A DNA stretch of 64,000 bases from assembly GCA_001897445.1 (NCBI GenBank), contig MKSX01000016.1, positions 46,030 to 110,029 of the forward strand, in the 5' to 3' direction. Positions 46,864 through 54,778 of this stretch are shown here, piece by piece. Made by a program: the position numbers and the translations under genes. How positions within the stretch are numbered: position 1 is the stretch's first letter; each line of letters starts with the position of its first letter. Source of the DNA: Alphaproteobacteria bacterium 33-17 (lineage in GTDB: Bacteria > Pseudomonadota > Alphaproteobacteria > Rickettsiales > 33-17). Below the pieces are notes generated by a model. It searched no databases. It had not been told where the DNA came from and was given only the letters and a program-made list of their open reading frames with translations.

Positions 46864-47260
46864 GGTTTTTGATCTCTACATTTGATGCGCTTTCTAAGGT
46901 GATAGTATATGTTTCTTCATCATCGTAATTTCCGGTGCGTTCATACGATGATATGATGAAATACCCTTCAAATATCTCGCCACTGCCAAAGCACATTTGG
47001 AATTTTTCTTTTGCACCGCTAAAGCTAAGGTTACGTATTGTAAGTTCACTGCTAGAATCAGTAAAGATTCCGCCACCTGTTATAGAGATGGATCTTACCG
47101 CGCCGCTTAATAGCTCTCTCCAGTTTCCTGAAAGTTTATTGGTAATATCGATAGTTTGGTTGTTAAGTACCATGCGAGTAGTTTTTAGACCGCCTATGGT
47201 GTCAAATGAGTCACCATTAAGTACTTTAAGAAGCATTAGTGAGCCTGGTTGAATTGACAT
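46856..47260 (-). CDS. GTA major tail tube protein (gp9 type)
   Basis: A 134-residue protein of the phage major tail (TP901-1) type. GSLMLLKVLNGDSFDTIGGL opens it; RMVLNNQTIDITNKLSGNWRELL and ISITGGGIFTDSSSELTIR are diagnostic. It forms stacked hexamer rings around the tail channel. In Rhodobacter gp10-11 would come next; here DUF2460 follows directly. Confidence 0.92.
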   Translation of the reverse strand: MSIQPGSLMLLKVLNGDSFDTIGGLKTTRMVLNNQTIDITNKLSGNWRELLSGAVRSISITGGGIFTDSSSELTIRNLSFSGAKEKFQMCFGSGEIFEGYFIISSYERTGNYDDEETYTITLESASNVEIKNHA

Positions 47261-47261
47261 A

Positions 47262-47666
47262 TTAATTCTCCATGTGTTTTAAGTTAATATCTAAGTTTAA
47301 TGTATAGTTGCTGCCCTTTTTAGAAGGTGCGATTTCAGAAGTTGTTAAGGAAGATAAAAAGATATTCCCTTCATAATCAAAACGCTTGTTAGCAAACATT
47401 CTAGTAATTTCATCCTGAATTATACTTAGCTGGGTATTGCCTTTTTCATTGCTATGGCAGTGCAGGTTGATTTTAATCTCGGTGCTTTGAAAGGTTTTTG
47501 TGCTATAATCTTTGGTACTGATTTTATGGATATGTATGTAAGGAAGCTTAACATTTTCCGGTAAATATACATAAACGCCGCTTATCATTTTACCAATCAC
47601 TGAATGTTTTTCTAACATCTCGATTAGCATTTTCTCAGCAATTAATATTGAAGATGTTATATTCAT
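47262..47666 (-). CDS. GTA tail terminator (DUF3168, gp8 type)
   Basis: A 134-residue protein whose KLPYIHIHKISTKDYSTKT and TEIKINLHCHSNEKGNTQL fit DUF3168 (P-Y-V-x-x-G with a later W/L-x-x). Also LNLDINLKHMEN at the end. It caps the tail. It overlaps the head-tail adaptor gene by 4 bases. Confidence 0.85.
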   Translation of the reverse strand: MNITSSILIAEKMLIEMLEKHSVIGKMISGVYVYLPENVKLPYIHIHKISTKDYSTKTFQSTEIKINLHCHSNEKGNTQLSIIQDEITRMFANKRFDYEGNIFLSSLTTSEIAPSKKGSNYTLNLDINLKHMEN

Positions 47667-47998
47667 TCTATTTCCTCGGTTATAAACATTTTAAAAGGGT
47701 CATTAAGCGTATAAATTTTGAATATTTTTAGCTTTTGGTATTTAATGCTGATAATGTCGCCTTTTGTTATATTTTTGCTGGAGTTTGTAACAACTTTATA
47801 AGTTGCATTTACCTGAACCACCCCCGAAGCAGGTGAGTATGGAACTGTTTGTTCTGCTATAATAGGCTCGAGTTTAACCCAGATATTATAAGATTTTGTG
47901 TAAACAGTTTCGCTGGATCCGAATAAGCCTTTTCTAACTTCTGCTTTATGGACGTATGCTTTTTGATTAAGGTCGGATAGCTTATAATTTTTGACCAT
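47663..47998 (-). CDS. GTA head-tail adaptor (gp7 type)
   Basis: A 111-residue phage head-tail joining protein. It shows NIWVKLEPIIAEQTVPY and NATYKVVTNSSKNITKGD (usual: R-x-x-x-v-xw-A-x-v/i, then h-x-v-x-x-R). Adjacent to gp6-like and gp8-like genes as expected. Confidence 0.85.
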   Translation of the reverse strand: MVKNYKLSDLNQKAYVHKAEVRKGLFGSSETVYTKSYNIWVKLEPIIAEQTVPYSPASGVVQVNATYKVVTNSSKNITKGDIISIKYQKLKIFKIYTLNDPFKMFITEEIE

Positions 47999-47999
47999 A

Positions 48000-48527
48000 C
48001 TACAACCTATATTCTATAAATGGGGTGTAATAATTATGCACTTTATCAAGATGATTTTGTTCGTGATAATAGATGCCTTTTATGTGAGCTAAAATTCCTT
48101 GCTTAATCATATTTGGAATATCTTTTGCAGACTTAAAACCGGTAGTATACGAAATTTCAAGGTGATCAGAATATACAGGAAACTTAAAACTTACAGTCCT
48201 GCCAATAAGTTTGTAATATTTTTGATCGAGTAGCTTATATTCGCCATATGAATCTATAAAAACGCTTTCAAGCGATAATATTTTTGCATGAGGCAAAATA
48301 ATATTTTCCTGAAATACTTTAGAGTACGTTAGGGTAAATTTAACTGGGTTTATTTTAATATTTAAAAAATGCTCAGCATACTCTATTGCAGCATCGCAAA
48401 TTTCATTGATAAGGTCATTATCGCTATCGTCATCTATTTTAAGATATGACTTAATAGCATCAAATTTGATAATGTCTAATTTTTCCAGATTCTCTGAATT
48501 AATGTTATTATATATTGTAATATTCAT
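48000..48527 (-). CDS. GTA head-tail connector (gp6 type)
   Basis: A 175-residue gp6-like adaptor. The helical N-terminal domain is DAIKSYLKIDDDSDNDLINE and EICDAAIEYAEHFLNIKIN, typical of Phage_connect_1. Then a beta part with ILPHAKILSLESVFIDSYGE and LEISYTTGF, ending with ILAHIKGIYYH. It lies just before the gp7-like adaptor, and after the gp10.1-like gene, which is not the Rhodobacter order. Confidence 0.88.
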   Translation of the reverse strand: MNITIYNNINSENLEKLDIIKFDAIKSYLKIDDDSDNDLINEICDAAIEYAEHFLNIKINPVKFTLTYSKVFQENIILPHAKILSLESVFIDSYGEYKLLDQKYYKLIGRTVSFKFPVYSDHLEISYTTGFKSAKDIPNMIKQGILAHIKGIYYHEQNHLDKVHNYYTPFIEYRL

Positions 48528-48528
48528 A

Positions 48529-48714
48529 TTAAACCTTTTGGTCAGGAAATTGTTGTTTTAATTTTTCAAGGTCTTGTTTGGCAATCGCCGGATTTTCGGT
48601 AGCTAAAATACTGTTTAACTCCCATGGGGTTAGTTTCCAGAGTTCGTTTGGTTTTATACCGATAAGAAAAGCCGTTTTAATAAGCTTTTCCCATTCTATA
48701 AATTCATCTTTCAT
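48529..48714 (-). CDS. GTA tail assembly chaperone small protein (gp10.1 type)
   Basis: A 61-residue protein with FIEWEKLIKTAFLIGIKPNE and LWKLTPWELNSIL, which matches the short phage tail assembly chaperone (W-x-x-x-x-x-x-A-F-x-x-G-x-x-P-x-x-F/L-W-x-L-T-x-x-E-L). It overlaps the preceding gp10-like gene by 11 bases, a layout that in many phages supports frameshift-linked chaperones. Confidence 0.85.
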   Translation of the reverse strand: MKDEFIEWEKLIKTAFLIGIKPNELWKLTPWELNSILATENPAIAKQDLEKLKQQFPDQKV

Positions 48715-49090
48715 GGCAGATATCCGTAAGTTTATTAATGCTGTTTGGGTATAGGAAAATGGTGATTAAACATGTAGCAATGAGTGATGCGGTTTTAATG
48801 CCCATTTCGGCAGTTAAATATCTGATTTTCAAAAGTGAATAATCTTTAGAGTCACTATTTAGTGCGTGATATAAAATGCTCTCAATACTTTCTTCATCAA
48901 GACTTTGATTATCAAGTGATATGAGACGGTTAAACTTTTTGCCAAGATCACGCTCAATATTAATTGCAGATCCGAAAGTGATATTTGCGCTAAATCTTTC
49001 ATTATTATGTTCAAAATCAAGACCTCTTTGTGATCCGAATTCTGAAATAAAAATATAAGTATTTACATCAATTTGCTTTTTGTAATGCAT
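48704..49090 (-). CDS. GTA tail assembly chaperone (gp10 / TAC type)
   Basis: A 128-residue protein. The GTA TAC family pattern usually begins with a Phe/Gly-rich beta unit; here RFSANITFGSAINIERDLGK followed by the helix SLDEESIESILYHAL fits. The C-terminal part has an unusual hydrophobic run (GIKTASLIATCLITIFLYP). Position before the gp10.1-like gene supports it. Identity is moderate. Confidence 0.7.
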   Translation of the reverse strand: MHYKKQIDVNTYIFISEFGSQRGLDFEHNNERFSANITFGSAINIERDLGKKFNRLISLDNQSLDEESIESILYHALNSDSKDYSLLKIRYLTAEMGIKTASLIATCLITIFLYPNSINKLTDICHER

Positions 49091-49106
49091 GATTATAATC
49101 CTATCG

Positions 49107-49895
49107 TTAAAATTTGCGGCTGTGTTTTTTAAGTGTCTTTGTTAGCTCGCCAACAATTTGCTGTTTATTATGCTGAAAGCCGCTATAGTCATTGGCACTA
49201 ATATTTAAGGTAACGTTGATGTTTTTAGTGTTTCCACCCAGCCTGTTATTAGGGACGACCGATCCGTATGTGTCAGGAACGAAAAGCTCGGGGCCATTCT
49301 CACCGACTAAATATGGAGTATTGGATGATACACTGCCACCAATAGCTTTTTTATTACTTGCTGGAAAATGAAAGAGATCATATTTAATTTTGCTGAGCAA
49401 ATCTGTTTGTAGGGCTTCAAGTTTTTTGGGATCATTAAGTGTTGCATTTGCATCTTTTATAAAATTAGGCATATACCTACCGGCTATACCTCCTATCTGT
49501 CCTGATTTTGCATAATCACCTATAAAAAAAGTTTTAATAACTTTGTTTAAAGCACCATTTTTAAAACTTTCCAGTTCCTTAATCATTTCGGTTTTGAAGT
49601 TTTGAGTGTCACCTTTTAAAATTTGAGTGAAGTTTTTCTCAAATATTTCGCGTGATTTTTTAGTAGTATCATTTGCTGCTTCTAATAATTCTTCATTTAT
49701 TTGATACCTTATAATATCCGTCCAATTTTTAGAAATTACTGCAGCGGTTTTTTCAGATTGTTTTTCAGCAGCTACGCAGCATTCTTGAATTGCTTCAAAT
49801 TTTCTGACTAAAGTGTTATATATTTTATTGACTTCGTCATCTGTCTCTTTTAATTTGATTTTTAATAATTCTAAATCTTCTAATTTTTCTTTCAT
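49107..49895 (-). CDS. GTA tail tape measure protein (gp11 type)
   Basis: A 262-residue short tape measure that sets tail length. The N-terminal 110 residues are coiled-coil-like (KEKLEDLELLKIKLKETDDE). The C-terminal signature GGSVSSNTPYLVGENGPELF and VPDTYGSVVPN is the usual GG-x-x-x-x-x-PYLVGE-x-GPELFVP. Its start codon touches, back to back, the ATG of an oppositely oriented lipoprotein gene (49895/49896). In Rhodobacter it comes after gp10; here it comes before. Confidence 0.9.
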   Translation of the reverse strand: MKEKLEDLELLKIKLKETDDEVNKIYNTLVRKFEAIQECCVAAEKQSEKTAAVISKNWTDIIRYQINEELLEAANDTTKKSREIFEKNFTQILKGDTQNFKTEMIKELESFKNGALNKVIKTFFIGDYAKSGQIGGIAGRYMPNFIKDANATLNDPKKLEALQTDLLSKIKYDLFHFPASNKKAIGGSVSSNTPYLVGENGPELFVPDTYGSVVPNNRLGGNTKNINVTLNISANDYSGFQHNKQQIVGELTKTLKKHSRKF

Positions 49896-50360
49896 ATGAA
49901 AATATTTCCATTTCTATTTATTATTGTGTTGTTAACTAACTGTAGTGTGTCTAAGACACTGTCTGTTGAGCATTGCAGGGAGAAGCTTGGTACTAAAGTC
50001 TCTATCAATTCTGATGAGTTCAAAGAATGCTTTAAAAGTAGGCAAGAACATCTTCTTAAGAGATATGCTGAATATCAAAAAGATTCTGACTGGTGTTGGG
50101 ATGAGGTGGAAAAAGAAGTTCCTTATAAAGTTGATACAATAAGAACCTATATACCTTCTCAAGATATTTACGATGATAAAGGTAATAAAATCGGTCGTAC
50201 TGAAAAAATAGATAGAGTTGATTATGTACAGCCACCAGAAAATGCAAGAGCGCGTAAATATTGCCATAAAGAGTGCATGAAAAAAAAGCGGGCTAACAAC
50301 CCAACAGATGACATTAATGATATGATTAATGACATAGATAATCTGTTTTTGTATAAGTAG
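49896..50360 (+). CDS. Lipoprotein of unknown function, copy 1
   Basis: A 154-residue predicted lipoprotein with signal FPFLFIIVLLTNC and mature Cys at residue 16. The mature part has six further Cys: EHCREKLGT, ECFKSR, DWCWDEV and YCHKECMKKK, likely forming disulfides. A Pro-rich segment QDIYDDKGNKIGRTE lies in the middle. I do not recognise it. It is inserted in the GTA cluster between the capsid and tape measure genes and points the opposite way. Its ATG directly abuts the start of the tape measure gene with no spacer, so its promoter and binding site must lie within that gene. Confidence 0.7.
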   Translation: MKIFPFLFIIVLLTNCSVSKTLSVEHCREKLGTKVSINSDEFKECFKSRQEHLLKRYAEYQKDSDWCWDEVEKEVPYKVDTIRTYIPSQDIYDDKGNKIGRTEKIDRVDYVQPPENARARKYCHKECMKKKRANNPTDDINDMINDIDNLFLYK

Positions 50361-50387
50361 ATTTAAATCTTCTAATTTTTCTTTCAT

Positions 50388-50852
50388 ATGAAAATATTTC
50401 CATTTCTATTTGTTATTATGTTGTTAACTAACTGTAGTGTGTCTAAGACACTGTCTGTGCAGCATTGCAGGGAGAAGCTCGGTACTAAAGTTTCTATCAA
50501 TTCTGATGAGTTTAAAAAATGCTTTGAGGAGAGAAAAACTTATCTTCATAGAAGGTATGCTGAATATCAAAAAGATGCTGACTGGTGCTGGGACGAGGTA
50601 GAAAAAGAAGTTCCTACAATTATGGATGAGGTTAGGGTGTATCAACCATCTCAAGATATTTATGATGATCAAGGTAATAGAATTGGAAAAACCCGTGAAG
50701 TCAATTATATAAAGTATGTCCAGCCACCTTCTAATGCAATGGCGCAACTTTATTGCCATAAAGAGTGCATGAAAAAAAAGCGAGCTAACAACCCAACAGA
50801 TGATATTAAGGGTATGATTGAGGGGATTGATAATCTTTTTAATTATGAATAG
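50388..50852 (+). CDS. Lipoprotein of unknown function, copy 2
   Basis: A 154-residue paralogue of the preceding gene, equal in length, with the same lipobox (LLTNC) and the same Cys pattern (QHCREKLGT, KCFEER, DWCWDEV, YCHKECMKKK). It differs mainly in ERKTYLHRRY and in MDEVRVYQPSQDIYDDQG. It probably arose from copy 1, because the stump of the tape measure start sits in front of it. Both copies appear intact, so both may be made. Confidence 0.7.
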   Translation: MKIFPFLFVIMLLTNCSVSKTLSVQHCREKLGTKVSINSDEFKKCFEERKTYLHRRYAEYQKDADWCWDEVEKEVPTIMDEVRVYQPSQDIYDDQGNRIGKTREVNYIKYVQPPSNAMAQLYCHKECMKKKRANNPTDDIKGMIEGIDNLFNYE

Positions 50853-50929
50853 TTTTTGATAATTCTTCATATATTTATAAATCAACTAAATGGATTCATT
50901 ATTTTTATGGTGATGACTCAATAGATTTA

Positions 50930-51103
50930 GTCATTGCGAAAAATGCAAAGCATTTTGTGGCAATCCAAAACTATAAAAGCGGCAAACAACTAAGTGGCAT
51001 TAGTTTATATTATGGATTCCCACGAGGTATTTTATACCTCTCGGAATGACAGGTGTAGACACAAGGTCATTGCGAGGGATGCAAAAGCATCCCACGGTAA
51101 TCT
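50930..51103. repeat. Cluster of three REP-like palindromes
   Basis: Three palindromic units occur at 50930-50966, 51013-51051 (opposite orientation) and 51066-51103. Each has a TCATTGCGA-type arm and a G/CGGCAATCC or GGAATCCA-type arm, with a different self-complementary core (AAAATGC/GCATTTT, GGTA/TACC, GGATGC/GCATCC). They fill the gap between lipoprotein copy 2 and the capsid gene. A fourth lies at 63913-63948. Confidence 0.8.
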
Positions 51104-51124
51104 ATCTTATAATCCCAAAACTAT

Positions 51125-52303
51125 TTAAACTAAGCTTAACAACTTAATAGCGCTAAAGTTAACTACATCGCCACCTACGCGTTTTGTTGTATAGAATTTT
51201 ACAAATGGTTTTTCTGTAAATGGGTCGCGCATTACTTTTACGTTTGCACGGTCAACAATCATGTATGCCGATTTGAAATCACCAAGTGCAATTGCAAGAG
51301 CATCTTTAGTAGGAAGTGGCATTGCTTCACTATGAATTACAGGAATGCCAAGTAATGTGTCCGGAGCGCCAAACTGAAGGCTAGGTGACCATAAGTACTG
51401 TCCTGATTCGCTTTTTAAGGTGCGGATTAAATGAGTAGTTTGTCTATTCATAATAAAGCTTGCGCGTGATGCGTAATTTTCACCTAAGCTATACACAAGC
51501 TTCATAAGCGATTTATCATTAAGTCCACCCTGAATACCGCTTTGAATTTGCTCGATTTTGCCCCATTCTTTACCGTTTTGATAAGATAAAATACCTTTTG
51601 GTTTGCCCATTCCATCGCCTTTAATAAATGCATTTTCTTCCATTTCAGCAAAAGACATAGCAATTTTATCTTCAAGCCAGCTTTCAATATCAATGCTTGC
51701 ATCATCAATAAGTTTTTGGGTAGCTTTTGGCTGAGCATACATTTCATGTACTGGAATAATTTTTTTGCTGATTTTTGGTGTAGTAGTATCGGTAACTATA
51801 TTAGTTTCAGATGTCCAGCCTGTATCCATTTTTTGGTAATCTTCTAAAATCTCGATAGCATCACTTGAAATTTTTTGAATAGTTGCAAGTCTTCTCATTG
51901 AAACTGAGTTTGCGATATTATCTGCAATTTTGTGCTGCATATCACGAGTTACAAAATATCCGCCATCAGATTCAGAGCCAACTGATAAAGCTTTTTGCTC
52001 ATATTTTGCGAGATTATTATCTGTGCCTTTACGTAAATATTCTGTAAATGCAGATTTGTGATCATCAGATGATGTATAGTTTTTTACTTCTCTTGTAGGG
52101 CGAGAAATAGAAGCCTGAAGGTTTTCAATTTTGTCATTTAAGCCTTCCATAACGTTGTGAAGATTATTTAAAGAGCTTTCTGTTACAGAATCTGCTGCTC
52201 CAAATGCCTTAATTTCATATTCTTTGCGGTCATTTATTTCTTTAAAGTTTTCCCAAGCGTTTAAAGTTTGTTCGTATTGATTTTGTAATTCTGAATTATT
52301 CAT
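51125..52303 (-). CDS. GTA major capsid protein (HK97 fold, gp5 type)
   Basis: A 392-residue HK97-type capsid protein. The N-terminal coiled-coil delta domain (about 1-100, NLHNVMEGLNDKIENLQAS) is usually cut by the protease. The capsid core starts near SVGSESDGGYFVTRDMQHKI, followed by ENAFIKGDGMGKPKGIL, SFIMNRQTTHLIRTLK and the terminal FYTTKRVGGDVVNFSAIKLL. The protease and portal genes lie directly upstream on the same strand. Confidence 0.95.
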   Translation of the reverse strand: MNNSELQNQYEQTLNAWENFKEINDRKEYEIKAFGAADSVTESSLNNLHNVMEGLNDKIENLQASISRPTREVKNYTSSDDHKSAFTEYLRKGTDNNLAKYEQKALSVGSESDGGYFVTRDMQHKIADNIANSVSMRRLATIQKISSDAIEILEDYQKMDTGWTSETNIVTDTTTPKISKKIIPVHEMYAQPKATQKLIDDASIDIESWLEDKIAMSFAEMEENAFIKGDGMGKPKGILSYQNGKEWGKIEQIQSGIQGGLNDKSLMKLVYSLGENYASRASFIMNRQTTHLIRTLKSESGQYLWSPSLQFGAPDTLLGIPVIHSEAMPLPTKDALAIALGDFKSAYMIVDRANVKVMRDPFTEKPFVKFYTTKRVGGDVVNFSAIKLLSLV

Positions 52304-52326
52304 ATTTTTTTGCCTATTATGATTAG

Positions 52327-52767
52327 TTAAATAGATTTTATAGTCATTACTTGTGATTCTTTATTAGCAGGGAAAGTTACCAAACTAATTTCAAGTAAGT
52401 CTATTTCGGTGATTATTCGGGTTTTTGTTTTGCGATTCTTAACGGCTTTTACAACATTAAATCCTATGCTAAGTCCGCAGATTGCCTTGTTACTTATTAG
52501 TGCAAAAGCTTCACTGGCTTTTTTTACTGCAAGAATTAATTCTGCCTCAATTTTGAGACCTTTTTTGTCTTCAGTAATTTTTATAATTTTACCAATAGGA
52601 TAGTCATGGTTATGCTGCCAAAGTAATTTAATATTTTCTGGCTTATTATTTGCCAAAGTTTTTTTAAACGCACCTGGAGCAACAATATCATTATGTTGGT
52701 CAACAACATTAAAAACGCTTGCATAACCTGAAAACATTGGGTTTTTATTAATAATGTCTTTATTCAT
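52327..52767 (-). CDS. GTA prohead protease (HK97 type, gp4)
   Basis: A 146-residue capsid maturation protease. It opens SGYASVFNVVDQHNDIVAPG and has LLWQHNHDYPIGKI with the catalytic His, then ICGLSIGFNV with the Ser. EIDLLEISLVTFPAN is the last diagnostic stretch. It lies 23 bases upstream of the capsid gene, consistent with assembly coupling. Confidence 0.93.
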   Translation of the reverse strand: MNKDIINKNPMFSGYASVFNVVDQHNDIVAPGAFKKTLANNKPENIKLLWQHNHDYPIGKIIKITEDKKGLKIEAELILAVKKASEAFALISNKAICGLSIGFNVVKAVKNRKTKTRIITEIDLLEISLVTFPANKESQVMTIKSI

Positions 52768-52888
52768 CTTAAGTTATATTGTTTGTAAGTTGAAAATTGC
52801 GATCTTTATGCCACTATTAAAAAAAATTGCATAATTTGTTATTGTCTTGTTGTTGAAATTTGCATGTATGTTGCTAATATAACTAGCA

Positions 52889-52906
52889 ATGATGCATGGG
52901 CATCAT
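52889..52906 (+). promoter_or_regulatory. Small hairpin in the leader of the inserted exported-protein gene
   Basis: ATGATGC-ATGG-GCATCAT, a perfect 7-base stem about 36 bases before ATG 52942. The leader has possible promoter elements (TTGAAA at 52853, TATAAC at 52878, 19-base spacer) that are too loosely spaced to be certain. Confidence 0.4.
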
Positions 52907-52941
52907 GCATACATAAACACATAACAAATTGGGTACAACAA

Positions 52942-53175
52942 ATGAAAAAAGTTTTACTTGCTAGCGCATTCGTTGCTGCTATTGCTACAGCTCAAGTTGC
53001 ATCTGCTGAAGAAGCTATGCACGCACAATTACAAGACGGCACAACAGTAGAAATCATGGGTGATGCTGTTAACGTAGTTGAAAAAGACGGTTCTAAAAAA
53101 CCAGCTCCAGACGGGAAACACGTTTTAGCTGATGGTAAAGAAATCGAAGTTAAAGACGGTAAACTCGTAAAATAA
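52942..53175 (+). CDS. Small exported protein inserted between portal and protease genes
   Basis: A 77-residue protein whose start I place at ATG 52942, where the signal peptide KKVLLASAFVAAIATAQVASA begins; an upstream frame from 52864 is open but has no signal sequence. The mature part EEAMHAQLQDGTTVEIMGDA is hydrophilic with repeats of D-G (QDGTT, KDGSK, ADGKE, KDGKL). The biased codons (GCT, GGT, AAA) resemble those of the porins, so it is probably highly expressed. It points opposite to the GTA genes. It is of no recognised family. A weak hairpin with U-run (AAAGGCTGGAATTTTATATTC) follows the stop. Confidence 0.7.
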   Translation: MKKVLLASAFVAAIATAQVASAEEAMHAQLQDGTTVEIMGDAVNVVEKDGSKKPAPDGKHVLADGKEIEVKDGKLVK

Positions 53176-53264
53176 GTTTATTAGAAGCTTTAAGTTTCTT
53201 TTATCTATAAAGGCTGGAATTTTATATTCTGGCCTTTTTTTATTACATATAACAGCATATAGAC

Positions 53265-54467
53265 TTAGTTGTAATTATCCCCATTTAAAGGGCTATAGCC
53301 AAAGATTTCTCTCTTCTCGTTCTTAGTTAAAAAACTACAGCTTTCAATTCTTTGCCATAAACTTTCTCTTCTAGCTGACAACGCACTAATATTATCTTTA
53401 TTATAAATAATTCTAATATTGTCATTATAGTAAGGTGCAAGAAAGCTATTTAACTGATTGGTTATATTATCAAGCAGTGGGAAAATAGTTTCTTCCCAAA
53501 GTGCAAGTCTTGCTTCTTGTAAATTGCTATAAGTATTATCACCTGGAATACCAAGTAATTGAGGCGGCACACCAAAAGCTAAAGCAATTTCACGTGCTGC
53601 ACTATTTTTAGCTTCTAAAAACTCCATTTCTTTATTTGAGAGGCTCATTTCTTTCCATTCTAATCCGCCTTCTAAAATTAGCGGTCTACCAGCATTTTTA
53701 TGACCGGAGAAATTCTCTTCAATTTGCTCTCTTAGTCTTTCATATTGCTGCTCTATTAAATATGGATAGTTTCCAGATTCAGCTTTGTAAATTAGTGCAC
53801 CGCTAGGTCTTGCTCCGTTTTGTAGTAATGACTGATTCCAGCTTGCCGCCATATTATGCTGATCAATGCTGTAAGCAGCAGCTTCTACTGGTGAAAGCCC
53901 ATACAGATCATCAAGGGGATGAAAATTTTTAAAGTGGATAATATCGCTTTTACCTGTAACGTTATCGATCATGTAATCTTCCTGAAGGCTACCAATCTTA
54001 TGTCTATATGCGACAGGGTATGCTTTTTCATCTGTAATAATACTTACTCTGTCCGGTCTGAGTAAGTGAAGTTCGATTGGTTTACTTTGTGAGTTTTTAG
54101 TAATTACGCAAAAGCTATTACCCGCTATTAAAATATAACTTATTAAACTTTCAAAAAACTCTATGCCAGAAGTTAGACTATTGGGTTTGTTTATCAAAGT
54201 GATAATCGGGTGAGAGTCATAATTTTCATTTGTAAGTCTATTTTCAGCCTGCCATGTAATGCTGCTAGCTGCTTTTGCTATCAAACTAATAGACCTATGT
54301 GCTACTACGTTTTTGCAATAAGCTTCCTTTGCAAATTCAGTATATTCGCGCTTCATCCAGGTGGCTTTGCCTGCGCTATTTAATATAGTTTGGTTTTTGT
54401 TGTAAGTAGATCTTATAGACGCAGATTTACTAAAATAAGAAAATAAGTTTTTAAGATTCATAATCAT
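53265..54467 (-). CDS. GTA portal protein (HK97 type, gp3)
   Basis: A 400-residue portal forming the DNA entry ring at the capsid vertex. Motifs: SHPIITLINKPNSLTSGIEF, ESLISYILIAGNSFCVI, FHPLDDLYGLSPVEAAAYSI, and AFGVPPQLLGIPGDNTYSN, the most conserved. The first GTA gene on this strand; no terminase gene lies upstream within 9.5 kb, which in Rhodobacter would be adjacent. Confidence 0.95.
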   Translation of the reverse strand: MIMNLKNLFSYFSKSASIRSTYNKNQTILNSAGKATWMKREYTEFAKEAYCKNVVAHRSISLIAKAASSITWQAENRLTNENYDSHPIITLINKPNSLTSGIEFFESLISYILIAGNSFCVITKNSQSKPIELHLLRPDRVSIITDEKAYPVAYRHKIGSLQEDYMIDNVTGKSDIIHFKNFHPLDDLYGLSPVEAAAYSIDQHNMAASWNQSLLQNGARPSGALIYKAESGNYPYLIEQQYERLREQIEENFSGHKNAGRPLILEGGLEWKEMSLSNKEMEFLEAKNSAAREIALAFGVPPQLLGIPGDNTYSNLQEARLALWEETIFPLLDNITNQLNSFLAPYYNDNIRIIYNKDNISALSARRESLWQRIESCSFLTKNEKREIFGYSPLNGDNYN

Positions 54468-54609
54468 CCTCGTTACTAGGTACGAGGGGCTATAATATGA
54501 ATATTTTTTATCTTGGGAATGGGGTGTGCTTAACTTTTTTCAACTTTTTTTATTTTTCTATACTAATCAAAAGGATGATATAATAAGCTAAAATTTCTTA
54601 TTATCGTAA

Positions 54610-54638
54610 TTGACAAATAAAAATACATATAATAATTT
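54610..54638 (+). promoter_or_regulatory. Likely promoter of the thiamine-precursor operon
   Basis: TTGACA at 54610-54615, 17 bases and TAATTT at 54633-54638; an overlapping TATAAT at 54628 is too close to be paired with that -35. It lies just before the riboswitch. Confidence 0.45.
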
Positions 54639-54651
54639 ACCAGCAATTCAA

Positions 54652-54738
54652 TTTACCAGGGGTGCCTGATGCATTTGCTAAGGCTGAGAAATACCCTTTT
54701 TAACCTGCACTGGATAATGCCTGCGGAGGGAGCGTAAT
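54652..54738 (+). promoter_or_regulatory. TPP riboswitch (THI element)
   Basis: The conserved elements occur in order: GGGGTGCC, GGCTGAGAAATACCC, ACCTGCACTGGATAATGCC and TGCGGAGGGAG. This matches the TPP aptamer in every key block (CUGAGA for pyrimidine binding; GCGNAGGGA for pyrophosphate binding). It precedes a transporter and thiE, so binding of thiamine pyrophosphate should turn both off. Confidence 0.95.
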
Positions 54739-54778
54739 AAAATGCCAATACTTTATTATATCATTTTTATGCTCTGTA

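Larger units (their letters stand above)
49873..50852 (+). repeat. Tandem duplication of about 492 bp (lipoprotein gene plus stump of the tape measure start)
   Basis: The 23 bases before the first lipoprotein ATG encode, on the minus strand, the first residues of the tape measure protein (MKEKLEDL). The same bases recur at 50365-50387 before the second copy, where they no longer belong to a gene. The unit period is 492 bases. Copies have diverged mainly between codons 45 and 110. Confidence 0.85.

Noticed and set aside
49932..50387. A 151-residue minus-strand frame starting with the same residues as the tape measure protein
   Set aside because: It is the duplicated stump of gp11 running into antisense of lipoprotein copy 1; the sequence after residue 8 has no gp11 features.
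40430..54467. Active temperate prophage
   Set aside because: No integrase, repressor, replication or terminase genes, no attachment site repeats; the gene content fits a GTA.
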